A stretch of DNA of 35,151 nt from Chrysochromulina tobinii (taxonomy: Eukaryota > Haptophyta > Prymnesiales > Chrysochromulinaceae): NCBI GenBank assembly GCA_001275005.1, contig JWZX01002534.1:1-35151 (forward strand), in the 5' to 3' direction. Every line of letters begins with the position of its first letter. The first letter of the stretch is position 1. The notes beneath the pieces are model-generated. The model did not search any database. It was not told the DNA's origin and saw only the letters and a list, made by a program, of their open reading frames with translations. Positions 7,460-15,984 of the stretch are shown one piece after another. A program made the translations under genes and the position numbers.

Positions 7460-9604
7460 TCACCAATAGTCGCGGAACGAATTGAAGTTGTCAAAACGGC
7501 GCAGCAAGCTCTGCGCGACCCTGGAGCGTTGCGTGGCACTCAGCCGGGCGCTGTCAAGAAGCACCTGCGCGTCTTGGAGCATTTCTCTGCGCACGATGCC
7601 CCGCAGCCACTGCGCACCCGTCTTCCGTAGCCGTTGCACACGGAAGACAATTTCGCCAACGTCGCCGAGCTCCATCGGCGTCACCTCGAACTGCGAGAGA
7701 GCATCGCGTTGGAAGCGCGGCACCGCGCCGGCGGCACGTTGGGGCGTCCACTCGGCGCCGATGAGCAGCGCGTCGATGGCGAGCACTTCGGCTTGCATCG
7801 TATCGAGCGGGTCGCGCAGTGCGCGGTCGGCGGAGCGTACCTTGCGCCAGCCCGTGCGGAGCAGCCAGAGCAGCGCGGACATGAGCATGAGCGCAGGCAG
7901 TGTGGCCATCAGCTGCATGTTGAAGTCGTTGCGCTTGAGCATCGAGTCAATCGCCTCGACCTCTTCCTCCATGAGCAGCCGCAACTGCTGCACCAGCAGC
8001 AGCATCGAGCGGATGAGCTGCCCATTGAGCAGGCTGCTCACGGGCGCCTTCACCTGGTTCTCGAACGCGATGGTGACCGCCTCCATGGATCCTTGGCCCG
8101 CGCGCCGTAGAGCCTCCTCTAGGCTTCGGTCCGAGGAGCTCGGATGCGTGTCGCGCACGAACTCCTGCAGCATGCGTGCGAGCGCGGCCTTGGTCTGTGC
8201 CACCTGCGCCTTATCGATCGTGCTCTCGTAGCCGTGGAAGAGTTCCCGAGCGATCCCTCCGAGGGGCTCCGTCACGTGCGTCGACCAGAATCGTCGCGCG
8301 TCGGCTGCGACCTTGATACTCGCTTTGATGGCGTCATGCCGTGCGGCGAGCAGCACGGGCAGCCAGTGGGCGTACCCGTCCACCAGTATCAGCAGCAGCG
8401 CCGCCCACACGAGCGAGTGGCGTGCGAACACGTTGGGCGGTAGCAAAGCCGGCGGCGGCCGCCCCTCCCGCACCGCTTTGCGCACCATCCAGAGGTCGTC
8501 CAGCGCGTCGCGTGTGGTGGCGACGAGCGTGGCGCGCCGCGACGCGAGCGGCTCCACGTCCACGCTGCCTCGCGGGAAAGGCTCCGAGTACAGGGCGTAC
8601 GGGCCCAGCCGGTGGAGCGTGGCAGCCGTAGCTCGCAGCTGTGACGCGACGCGCGCGCAGATGCGTAGCAGGTACTCGTGCTGCGTGCGGCTCGGCTGCA
8701 CATCCCACGGCATGGAGGCGAGCGGCGGGCCGCCCACCCACCGGCCCAGCTCCAGCCACTCGCCACCCGCCTCGCGCAGTGCCACGCGTAGGTCGTGCAG
8801 GGCGCCCGCGTGGCACGCGAGAGCGCGCTCCGACCGCAGCAGCGCGCGACGCCGAGTGCCCAACCCAATTCGCGTGAGCCGGCCTCCGAGCGGCTCGTCC
8901 AGCTCGCGGTTCGCCTGGCTCGGCGTGGGTACGTCGTCGCGTGACGCGGCGGGCAATGCACCGCCCTCCTTGTCATCTGACTCCCACTCATCCTCCAGCT
9001 CCCATCCATCCTCCGCCTTCTTGCCCTTTCTCTGCTGCCCCTTGGTCTCCTCGCCCGCCTTGCGCACGCTTGTCTCGTCGCCCGCTTTGCGCACACGCGC
9101 CTTGGGCGGCGGCGTCACGAGGCGCCGGAGCTGCGAGACGCCACGTGCCACGGCGTGGTTTGCCGCCAGCGAGGCCGAGGGCCCGGCGACACGTCGCCAG
9201 CGGAGCCGCACACGGCCGACCCGCTCGTACGCCTCGCCGAGCTCCTTGAGCATCCCTTCGATACAGCCCAGCTGCGATCGGCACAGAAGCCAGAGGGATT
9301 CATAGTCGGTTTGCTGCGTCGGCCATCTTCGGCTCTTATCTTCGGCCAAGCCATCAACCTTTAGCCGCGACAGCAGCTGCGCCAGCATGAACTCGCCGCG
9401 GCGCGTGTGCCACTCAGCGTGAGGGCTCTCGTGGCGAAGGGACGTGGTGATCTCGCGCAGCACCACCTCGCGCATAAATGGGGTGATGATCGGCGGTAGC
9501 GGTGCGCCTCCAGAATCAAGGCCGGTGGCGCGGTCGAACGCCAGCAAGAGCAGCAAAGCCACTGCTTCGCGGCGGCCGCGAGGTGAAGGCGAACCCATCG
9601 ACAT
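7460..9604 (-). CDS. NCA2: NCA2-family mitochondrial protein (nuclear control of ATP synthase)
   Basis: Start chosen at 9604 (MSMGSPSPRG), giving 714 residues; the frame is open to 9982, but that part overlaps exon 1 of the divergent acetyltransferase gene. The C-terminal half carries the NCA2 family signature: a hydrophobic stretch (LLILVDGYAHWLPVLL, about 395-420), WSTHVTEPLGGIARELFHGY, ARMLQEFVRDT, then GQLIRSMLLLVQQLRLLMEE, IDSMLKRNDFNMQLMATLPA, and a second membrane segment (about 560-585). The N-terminus is a divergent helical domain with an Arg/Lys/Glu-rich linker near 164-215. In yeast Nca2 affects expression of the mitochondrial ATP6-ATP8 genes and lies in mitochondrial membranes. 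Mitochondrial location here is inferred from the family; the N-terminus has a basic then hydrophobic segment (RREAVALLLLLAF). Confidence 0.85.
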   Translation of the reverse strand: MSMGSPSPRGRREAVALLLLLAFDRATGLDSGGAPLPPIITPFMREVVLREITTSLRHESPHAEWHTRRGEFMLAQLLSRLKVDGLAEDKSRRWPTQQTDYESLWLLCRSQLGCIEGMLKELGEAYERVGRVRLRWRRVAGPSASLAANHAVARGVSQLRRLVTPPPKARVRKAGDETSVRKAGEETKGQQRKGKKAEDGWELEDEWESDDKEGGALPAASRDDVPTPSQANRELDEPLGGRLTRIGLGTRRRALLRSERALACHAGALHDLRVALREAGGEWLELGRWVGGPPLASMPWDVQPSRTQHEYLLRICARVASQLRATAATLHRLGPYALYSEPFPRGSVDVEPLASRRATLVATTRDALDDLWMVRKAVREGRPPPALLPPNVFARHSLVWAALLLILVDGYAHWLPVLLAARHDAIKASIKVAADARRFWSTHVTEPLGGIARELFHGYESTIDKAQVAQTKAALARMLQEFVRDTHPSSSDRSLEEALRRAGQGSMEAVTIAFENQVKAPVSSLLNGQLIRSMLLLVQQLRLLMEEEVEAIDSMLKRNDFNMQLMATLPALMLMSALLWLLRTGWRKVRSADRALRDPLDTMQAEVLAIDALLIGAEWTPQRAAGAVPRFQRDALSQFEVTPMELGDVGEIVFRVQRLRKTGAQWLRGIVRREMLQDAQVLLDSARLSATQRSRVAQSLLRRFDNFNSFRDYW

Positions 9605-9676
9605 CACACAGGGGTTGACCTCAATAAATCTCGCGTTTCTCTCGTGAATTTGAATCGACGGGAAGTACGCGGAAGA
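9605..9676. promoter_or_regulatory. 72-bp divergent promoter of NCA2 and GNAT genes
   Basis: Only 72 bp separate the preferred NCA2 start (9604, minus) from the acetyltransferase start (9677, plus). The region is less GC-rich than its flanks (AATAAATCTCGCG near 9625, TGAATTTGAATCG near 9645). Any promoter elements must be shared or overlap the coding sequence. Confidence 0.4.
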
Positions 9677-11068
9677 ATGTCGGACGCAGCCGAGCGCCAC
9701 GAGCGCCCGGGCGGCAGATGGCTGCCCGTGGCCGTCCTGCGTCCCTTTGCCCCGGCGCACCTGCCCGATGTGGAGTGCATCTCCCGCATGGCGGAGCTCA
9801 TGCGCCAGGTACGCGTCGAGCGGCGTGGCAGATGGCCCACTGCTTGTTGGTCCTGCCTCACCGCCCCGCTCGATCGTGTGACAACCCCGCTCACCCCCCC
9901 TCGTCACCTCGCCACCGCACCCGCGCCGCCATTCAGGACGGAGGTGTGTCCGTTGTGGACGCGCCAAGGGACGCGCATCCAATGAGCGGCCACCTGATCA
10001 TTGCAGCCTCTGGGGTAGGCCTTGTGGCCCCGATCGAGCTCTCGTGTCCAACGGTACTCTCGCGATGGGCACAGTGGGTCAAAGAACAGGTCGGCACCCG
10101 CTGAAAAACAGCGAGCAAACTCTACCGGGAGTGGAAGGAGAGGGCGGGTGGCATGGCGACGGTGCACAGCCGTCGGAAAGGTGGACGGGCGTGTGGCGGT
10201 CGCAGCGTTATTCGGCCATGTCGAGGGCCCACGTCGCGCGAAACCAGGCCAGGGCCCTTTCACCGAGCTATTGTTTCTCGCGCGAAACCAGGCCAGGGCC
10301 CTTTCACCGAGCTATTGTTTCTCGCCGCAGCGTTATTCGGGAATTCGGCCATGTCGAGGGCCCACGTCGTGCGAAACCAGGCCAGGGCCCTTTCACCGAG
10401 CTATTGTTTCTCGCCGTCGTTCCTGAAATGGAACGGAAGGGATACGGCCGGGCCATGCTGTCGCACGTGCACGGGGAAGCTTCACATGCAGGACGTGATC
10501 GTCGGGCGCGAGTCCGGCGTCGCGGATCTCATCTGCGCCCTGGTGGCAATGGTGACTGCGTACGCGGGCCCAATGCCCGACGGCTTCCTGACGTCCACCA
10601 CGGACACCACGATGATAACGTACCAGAAACGTACAGTGGATCCCCTCACGCATGTCGCGACCGTGGCTAACGAGACGAGGCCGCCGTGCCTAGACCTCGA
10701 AGGCAAACAATGGGAAGGCGAAGGTGGCCGCGGCACCAGCTGCAGCCAAGACGACAACGAGCCGCAAGAGGGCACTGGCGGCTCACATCCCCCCTGCCGC
10801 GTCCATCTTGTCGACGACGTCCACCGCCGCGCCCCCCGCCGCGCCCTCCGCACCTGTCCCGCACTGGTCGTGCTCAGCTTGGAGCACCCAGAGCCAAGAC
10901 TTGAGCACCCAGAGCCAAGAATAAGTCCAACGGCGTTGCAAGAACCTCCACCTGGCGGACGCGGCAGCGCGCGAAGCGCTGCACGGCACCACCATCTACA
11001 AGCAGGTGCCCCCCGAGCTCAGCAAGCAGTACATGTACAAGGATCAAAGGTCTTTTGTGTTTCCGTAG
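9677..11068 (+). CDS. GNAT-family N-acetyltransferase (multi-exon, partly resolved)
   Basis: Exon 1 (9677-9808, 44 residues, WLPVAVLRPFAPAHLPDVEC), exon 2 (9937-10014, 26 residues, SVVDAPRDAHPMSGHL) and exon 3 (10386-about 10466) join in phase 0 with GT-AG introns of 128 and 371 nt. Exon 3 encodes FTELLFLAVVPEMERKGYGR, an acetyl-CoA-binding motif A of the GNAT fold (compare QVKGYG of GCN5); the usual first Gln/Arg is Glu here. A last exon ending at the TAG at 11066 encodes HLADAAAREALHGTTIYKQV and a tail ending RSFVFP. The region 10467-10940 between them is unresolved: several frames are open and I could not place introns. GNAT proteins acetylate histones, other proteins or small amines; the substrate is unknown. 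Intron 2 holds tandem copies of the exon 3 start. Confidence 0.55.
10201..10414. repeat. tandem repeat covering intron 2 end and exon 3 start
   Basis: Three exact copies of a 44-bp unit, from GCGAAACCAGG to GTTTCTCGC, lie at 10238-10281, 10282-10325 and 10371-10414. A leading block starting CGCAGCGTTATTCGG is at 10201-10237 and 10326-10370, the second copy with a small insertion plus minor differences. Each 44-bp unit contains the 3' splice acceptor and the first 29 bp of GNAT exon 3. Only the last copy runs on into the conserved motif. Confidence 0.9.
10876..10919. repeat. 21-22 bp tandem duplication
   Basis: TGGAGCACCCAGAGCCAAGA is followed at once by the near-identical TGAGCACCCAGAGCCAAGA. 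It lies in the unresolved part of the acetyltransferase gene. Confidence 0.8.
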
Positions 11069-11123
11069 CACAGAAATTTATCCAGGATATGTGCAATGTA
11101 ACCGCTCACGGCCGAATGCGTTC

Positions 11124-11196
11124 ACCCTTCCCCCCTCTTCCCCCCCTTCCCCCCTCTTCCCCCCTTTTCCCCCCTTCCCCCCTTGAGCATATAAAC
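11124..11196 (+). promoter_or_regulatory. polypyrimidine tract and TATA-like box
   Basis: A nearly pure C/T tract of about 60 bp (11125-11184, repeats of CCCCCTTC type) is followed by ATATAAAC at 11189-11196. The next ATG in frame with the long gene downstream that leaves room for a leader is at 11229, about 33 bp after the TATA-like box. The tract could also form triplex or C-rich structures. Confidence 0.45.
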
Positions 11197-11228
11197 ATGA
11201 AACTGTGCTCGCGAGGACGCGCATTTCG

Positions 11229-14200
11229 ATGGAGGCGTCGCCCTCCGAGCCGTCGCCGAGCTCGCCCGTCTTCGACGCGAGCGCGCCTGAGCCATCCAAG
11301 AAGAAAAAGTCGCGTGGCGCACGGCTTAGCAAGGCGGAGCGCGAGGCGAGGCGCGAGGCGCGAGAGGCGGCTGCCGTTGAGGATACGGCCGGGGCATCAG
11401 GAACGTTTGAGGTGCGGCGCAAGCGCCTGCAGCTGCTCGTGTCGCGCTCCGAGTGGGACGAGGCTGCAAGCCTGGGTGGCGAGTCGCTCCCTCTCGCGCG
11501 TGATCTTGTGCGAGCGCTCGTGAAGCTCAACCGTCACAAGCTGCTGACGCACTGTGCGGCACGGGCAGCACGCACTCTGCCCGTGGAGGCACTTGCTGAG
11601 CTTGTGCAAGAGGCACTTGACGAGGGCCGGCTGGCTGCGGCCGTGGCGCTCGCACGTGGTCTTGGCGTGCTCGAACGCTTCGCCTTTGCCGAGCACGCGC
11701 TCATCGCCTACGAAACGGGAGCGACGCAGGAGGCGGCGGACGCGCTGGGCAGCGAGCCGCAGCTGCAGCTGCGCACACTGCACGCGATGCTGGCGACATC
11801 GCGCTGCCTGCAGTTTGCGGTGCAGTACCTGCCCGCACTACGCCAGCTGCCCGCGCCCGATATGCCCACGCTCGAGCGCGTCGGAGAAGAGGCTCTCGCC
11901 GCCGCCGCCGCCGCCGCTGCCGCCTCGACGACTAGCGCCCAGGGCGGCGCCTCGGCCTCTTCCACAGCCTCGGCCTCTTCCACAGCCTCGGCCTCTTCCA
12001 CAGCCTCGGCCTCTTCCACAGCTCCGGCGGCGTCCATAGGCCTCGCCGCCGAGGTGCGTGCACGGCTCGAGGCGGCGCTGCGCGCGCGCTGGCCCGATTG
12101 CTCTGTGCATCTGTTTGGTTCGAGAGCCGTTGGCCTCGCGAGTGCGGCCTCGGACGTCGATGCATGCGTTCTGCTGCCCTCGATGCCCCTCGCGCACTGC
12201 CGCGACGCTGCGGGGCGCGCGCTCGTGCGCCCGCTGCTGCCGCTCGCCGCCGAGTGCGTGCGCGCATGCGCCGAGGTGAGCGGCCTGCATCTCGTGCCCA
12301 CCGGACGCACGCCGCTTCTCCGATTCGAGTTTGATGGCTCAACGGGCCTGTGCGCCTCGGTAGAGCTTTGTGTGAACAACACGGACGGCCTCGCCAACAG
12401 CGCCGTGATGCGCGAGCTGCTCGGCGCGGACACGGCGGGTACGTCGCAGCCGCTGCCCGCGCTGGCTGCCGCGGTCCGTCGATGGGCCCAGCAACGCCTC
12501 CTATGCAGCCTCCCTTCGACCCTCAACAGCTATGCGTGGACGCTCCTCGCTGCATCGACGCTCCAACAGCTGGGCGACTTGCCAGTGGTTGCGGGCTCGT
12601 CAGCTGAGTTTGCGGCACAGCTGTCGCCGCCCGCTCTGGCAGACGTGGCCATGGACGATGGAAGTGGGCACGCTGGCGCCGCTGGTGCACGCGAGGGAGC
12701 TGATGCGAACATCAACCACGCGAGCGACCGGGCGGACATGTACACGGCAAGGGAGCGTGCGTGGCGCGCGATGGCTGCGGCTTCTCTCGCTCCGAGTGGT
12801 GATGCGCCACGTGGCATGGCTGATACACTGCTCGACGGCATCCGCGCCGCATCCCTCGCAGGCACCTCGCCCTCTGCCGCCTCGTTGCCACCGGCACCGT
12901 CCATGCTTCCACAACCAAGTTTGGCAGCGCCACGGCCATCGGTGCCACTTCCGATTCCGCCGTCGCCGCCTCCGGCATCGACGCTGGCGGCTCCGGCGGC
13001 TTCGGCGTCGGCGCAGCGCGCGAGGGCCATCGGGTTATGGGTGTATCACTTCTTCCTGCTCTGGGGGTATGACTTTGCCTACCGACGACGCGTAGTCTCG
13101 CTGCGCCAGCCACACACGCTAACGAAGCTCGACAAGGCGGCGGCGGACGAGGCGTGGCCGCGCCGACGCGACGAGCAAGCACTGATGCTCGAGGACCCAA
13201 TTGAGACGCAGCGCGATCTCGGCCGTCTCGTAGGCAAGCACGCGCTCCAGGCTATCCGACTTGAGGCCGCCTGGGCGGCCATCCGTCTATCCGGGGGTGC
13301 CTCGCTCGAGCAGCTTTGTGAGCCGTTCGACTGGCGGTTACGCCCATACGCGAGCCTCCTCGGCCACGAGCGCCTCGCGCCATTGATGGCGCTGCGTGCG
13401 CTAGGCGGCGCGCCGCCTCTCTACGTGCACGATCAGCCCACCTGCGAGGCGATGCTCGTGTCCTTGCCGCGCGCACGCATTCTGGGGCTCGACTGCGAGG
13501 GTGAGCAGCTCTCACGGCATGGGCGGCTGTGCCTGCTCCAACTGAGTACCGACGCCGGCCAAATCTTCATCGTCGACATGCTTGCGCCGTGCGCCGCGCG
13601 GCTCGTCGATGCGCTCCGGCCGTTTCTCGAGTCCCCGCAGGTGCTCAAGGTGGCGCATGACTGCCGCAACGATGCCGACGCACTTTGGCACCAGCACCGT
13701 GTGCGCCTACGTCATGTCTTCGACACCCAAGCCGCCTACGCCGTCCTCAAGCGCAACCGCCGAGCAGGCGGCATCGGCGGCGGCATCGGCGGCGGCGAGG
13801 GCGTCGGCAGCAGCAGGAGCCTCGGTGGCGGCGACTCAAATTACGCTCCCAATCGGAGCCCCGAGTCGAGCGATTGTGTGTCTCTGGGTTCACTCGTGCG
13901 CCGGATGCTGGGGCACGCCGCCGCCGCCAAGGGCAACATTAGCGCGCAGATGAGCGAAGAGCCTAGCTTCTGGGCGCGTCGGCCGCTGCGCCCGTCGCAG
14001 CTACGCTACGCCGCCTCAGATGTGGCGCATCTGCTGCCGTTGCATGCGCGTCTACTGCTCGAGATGGACTTTGTGGCGGCCGGCGGCTGGCAGAAGCATC
14101 GAGTGGCATGCACAGCGACGGGAGCGGCGTCGGCGGAAGGGGCATTGATGATGTGTGCGTCTGCGTCGCGGGCGTCTGCGATTGGGGCGGATGAGGCCAT

Positions 14201-15440
14201 GGTGGCGGGGCCACCCTCGGCCGCCGAGGCGGCGGCCGCTGAGAGCGAGCGCCTTCGTGCAGCGGTGACAGTCCGGTCGGAAGCGTACCTGCGCGTGCGT
14301 GAGCAAACGTATGGCGTCGCGAGAGCCGAGGACATCCAGCTGCACGCCGTGCTCCCGGGGCTCGTGACCAATGTGTCGCGCTTTGGCCTCTTTGTGCAGG
14401 TGGCCGAGGGGGTGGTGGGGCTCGTTGGGATCCCAGAGCTCCTTGGTCCGTCGGTCGAGGAGGCAGCGGCGATGATGACGACTACGACGACTACAATGAG
14501 GGCCGATGTGAGCCCGCCGCCTCGGCTGCGTGCGCTCAGAACGGTGCTAGCGCCGTATGACGTGGCGCAGCCGGTGACCGTGCGTGTGATCAGTCTGCGC
14601 CACATGGGAGGACGGTTGCAGGTCGGGCTCTCGCTGCATCTCGCACGCCTCAACCCGACGCTTGAGAACCCCGAACAGCTGACACAGGGGCCGACGAGCG
14701 AGGACGGTGGCGGCGGCGGCAGCGGCGGCGGCAGCGGCGGCAGCGGCGGCGGTAGCAGCGGCGGTGGCAGTGGTGGCGGCGTCCCTGAGTGGTTCTGGGG
14801 GCGCGTGCTGCTCGTGGAGTCGCGCCGTGCGACCGTTGGCCTTGAGCTGACCCAACCTTTTGAGCTGCCCCTCGCTTTTGTAGTCGATGCGGCCACGGGC
14901 GAGCGCGCGGCCGGCACGGCGTCGGCTGCAGCGAGCGCGTCGGCCGGTCGCACGCCCGGCGGCCTGAGGCTTTGCGTGCAGGTCGGCCAGCTCCTTCGTG
15001 TGACGGTGGCGCGCCGTCTTCCCGGACGCGTCCAGCTTGGCACGCGGCTTGTGAGAGCAGTGGCCGTGCTGGAGGAGAGGACGGAAACGGCTGAGAAGGC
15101 GGCTCAACTCGGCCTGTCAACCGCGGGGTCGCTGTCGGCAGCACGGGTGTCGCGGGACCAACGCTCGCCAGCAGCAAATGCGGCTGAAGACGAGATGGAT
15201 GGCGATGATGAGGCGTGGAGCGCCGACGCTGCGATGGCGCGCATTGACGCGGGCGTCAAGCGCAGCTGGTTGGCGACGTGGGAGGAGGGCAGCGACGACG
15301 ACGACGACGACTTTGAGGGTGAGGGCGAGGACGAGGACGAGAGCGATTGCGAGGACGCTGACGAGGCAGAGGAGGAGGCTGATGGTCGCCGCAGCCGATC
15401 GAAGCGCAGGCGGTTGGTGGCGAGTAGCAGCGCTGTGTGA
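11229..15440 (+). CDS. fusion: TUTase-like nucleotidyltransferase + EXD1-like 3'-5' exonuclease + S1 domain
   Basis: 1,403 residues in one exon, start chosen after the TATA-like box (ATG 11205 is an alternative). Order: basic N-terminus; helical region 62-210; Ala/Ser repeat 222-270; polymerase-beta-type nucleotidyltransferase core 272-455 with LFGSRAVGLASAASDVDAC (Asp309, Asp311) and LPSTLNSYAWTLLAA; low-complexity insert about 462-595; PAP-associated segment 603-668 (VYHFFLLWGYDFAYRRRVVS, LEDPIETQRDLGRLV). Next a DEDDy exonuclease about 730-950: GLDCEGE (Asp755, Glu757), VAHDCRNDAD (Asp815) and RYAASDV (Tyr927, Asp931), with HVFDTQAAY as in EXD1/Egalitarian. Then an S1 domain 1033-1138 (GLVTNVSRFGLFVQV), a Gly/Ser linker, a possible second S1-like fold 1189-1275, an acidic tail and a basic SKRRR motif suggesting a nuclear location. 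Likely role: adding and removing nucleotides at RNA 3' ends (inference). The third catalytic Asp of the transferase is Glu379. Confidence 0.85.
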   Translation: MEASPSEPSPSSPVFDASAPEPSKKKKSRGARLSKAEREARREAREAAAVEDTAGASGTFEVRRKRLQLLVSRSEWDEAASLGGESLPLARDLVRALVKLNRHKLLTHCAARAARTLPVEALAELVQEALDEGRLAAAVALARGLGVLERFAFAEHALIAYETGATQEAADALGSEPQLQLRTLHAMLATSRCLQFAVQYLPALRQLPAPDMPTLERVGEEALAAAAAAAAASTTSAQGGASASSTASASSTASASSTASASSTAPAASIGLAAEVRARLEAALRARWPDCSVHLFGSRAVGLASAASDVDACVLLPSMPLAHCRDAAGRALVRPLLPLAAECVRACAEVSGLHLVPTGRTPLLRFEFDGSTGLCASVELCVNNTDGLANSAVMRELLGADTAGTSQPLPALAAAVRRWAQQRLLCSLPSTLNSYAWTLLAASTLQQLGDLPVVAGSSAEFAAQLSPPALADVAMDDGSGHAGAAGAREGADANINHASDRADMYTARERAWRAMAAASLAPSGDAPRGMADTLLDGIRAASLAGTSPSAASLPPAPSMLPQPSLAAPRPSVPLPIPPSPPPASTLAAPAASASAQRARAIGLWVYHFFLLWGYDFAYRRRVVSLRQPHTLTKLDKAAADEAWPRRRDEQALMLEDPIETQRDLGRLVGKHALQAIRLEAAWAAIRLSGGASLEQLCEPFDWRLRPYASLLGHERLAPLMALRALGGAPPLYVHDQPTCEAMLVSLPRARILGLDCEGEQLSRHGRLCLLQLSTDAGQIFIVDMLAPCAARLVDALRPFLESPQVLKVAHDCRNDADALWHQHRVRLRHVFDTQAAYAVLKRNRRAGGIGGGIGGGEGVGSSRSLGGGDSNYAPNRSPESSDCVSLGSLVRRMLGHAAAAKGNISAQMSEEPSFWARRPLRPSQLRYAASDVAHLLPLHARLLLEMDFVAAGGWQKHRVACTATGAASAEGALMMCASASRASAIGADEAMVAGPPSAAEAAAAESERLRAAVTVRSEAYLRVREQTYGVARAEDIQLHAVLPGLVTNVSRFGLFVQVAEGVVGLVGIPELLGPSVEEAAAMMTTTTTTMRADVSPPPRLRALRTVLAPYDVAQPVTVRVISLRHMGGRLQVGLSLHLARLNPTLENPEQLTQGPTSEDGGGGGSGGGSGGSGGGSSGGGSGGGVPEWFWGRVLLVESRRATVGLELTQPFELPLAFVVDAATGERAAGTASAAASASAGRTPGGLRLCVQVGQLLRVTVARRLPGRVQLGTRLVRAVAVLEERTETAEKAAQLGLSTAGSLSAARVSRDQRSPAANAAEDEMDGDDEAWSADAAMARIDAGVKRSWLATWEEGSDDDDDDFEGEGEDEDESDCEDADEAEEEADGRRSRSKRRRLVASSSAV
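11949..12020 (+). repeat. 18-bp coding minisatellite, 4 copies
   Basis: GCCTCGGCCTCTTCCACA is repeated four times without change and encodes (ASASST)4. It lies in the linker just before the nucleotidyltransferase core and is likely to vary in copy number. Confidence 0.95.
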
Positions 15441-15984
15441 ACTGTGATCCTGTGAGTGTGCCCCTTCGGCTTCGCGTTTATTTTGCCACAACACAAGGAG
15501 ATTCGGTTTTTACCAAACACAAACAACCACCAGCGGCGCGGGGGCACCGCACCCATGGGTATGCGATGGACGCCCAGCTGGACAAAGTACGGGCGGGAAA
15601 TGGACGTCAGGACCACTCCACACCACGCAATACGACACACCACATCATTGCCGTGCACATTCCACCAGCTCAGAGCTCAACACCACCGCCATCGCCGCCC
15701 ACACCTCACACCTCGCTCACTTTGCTCACGAGAGTAAGCCCAAACACCAAGCACGAAAGAGACGATCGAACGAACAGTGCCAACTGGAATGGCCGTCACA
15801 GAGCCGACAGTGACCCTACGCTTAGAGATAGCCCACGGTCGTCCACGAGGCGGCATCGAGTGTAGCGCCTCTTGCAGCTGCGAAAGCGCTGGCGCACACT
15901 CGACGAGCACTCGTAGCGAACCGTGCTTGCCGATCCCCCAGCTCAGTAATCTGCCGTGTATGAGCTCTGTAGGCACGACCCCGA
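15441..15984. other. convergent intergenic region, no gene seen
   Basis: 544 bp lie between two convergent stops. The short open frames on both strands have no family features and poor coding composition. It probably holds the 3' untranslated regions of both flanking genes. A pyrimidine/CA-rich stretch lies at 15660-15725. Confidence 0.5.

Noticed and set aside
8313-9305. 330-residue plus-strand ORF
   Set aside because: It is antisense to NCA2, Ser/Arg-rich, with no family features.
9605-9982. N-terminal extension of the NCA2 ORF to 9982
   Set aside because: It overlaps the well-fitting first exon of the acetyltransferase on the other strand and is low-complexity Arg/Gly-rich sequence.
10153-11523. 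456-residue plus-strand ORF across the acetyltransferase region
   Set aside because: It runs through the tandem repeats, the polypyrimidine tract and the start of the fusion gene in a different frame; not a single real protein.
14006-15043. 345-residue minus-strand ORF
   Set aside because: It is antisense to the S1 part of the fusion gene; composed of Ser/Pro/Arg-rich shadow sequence.
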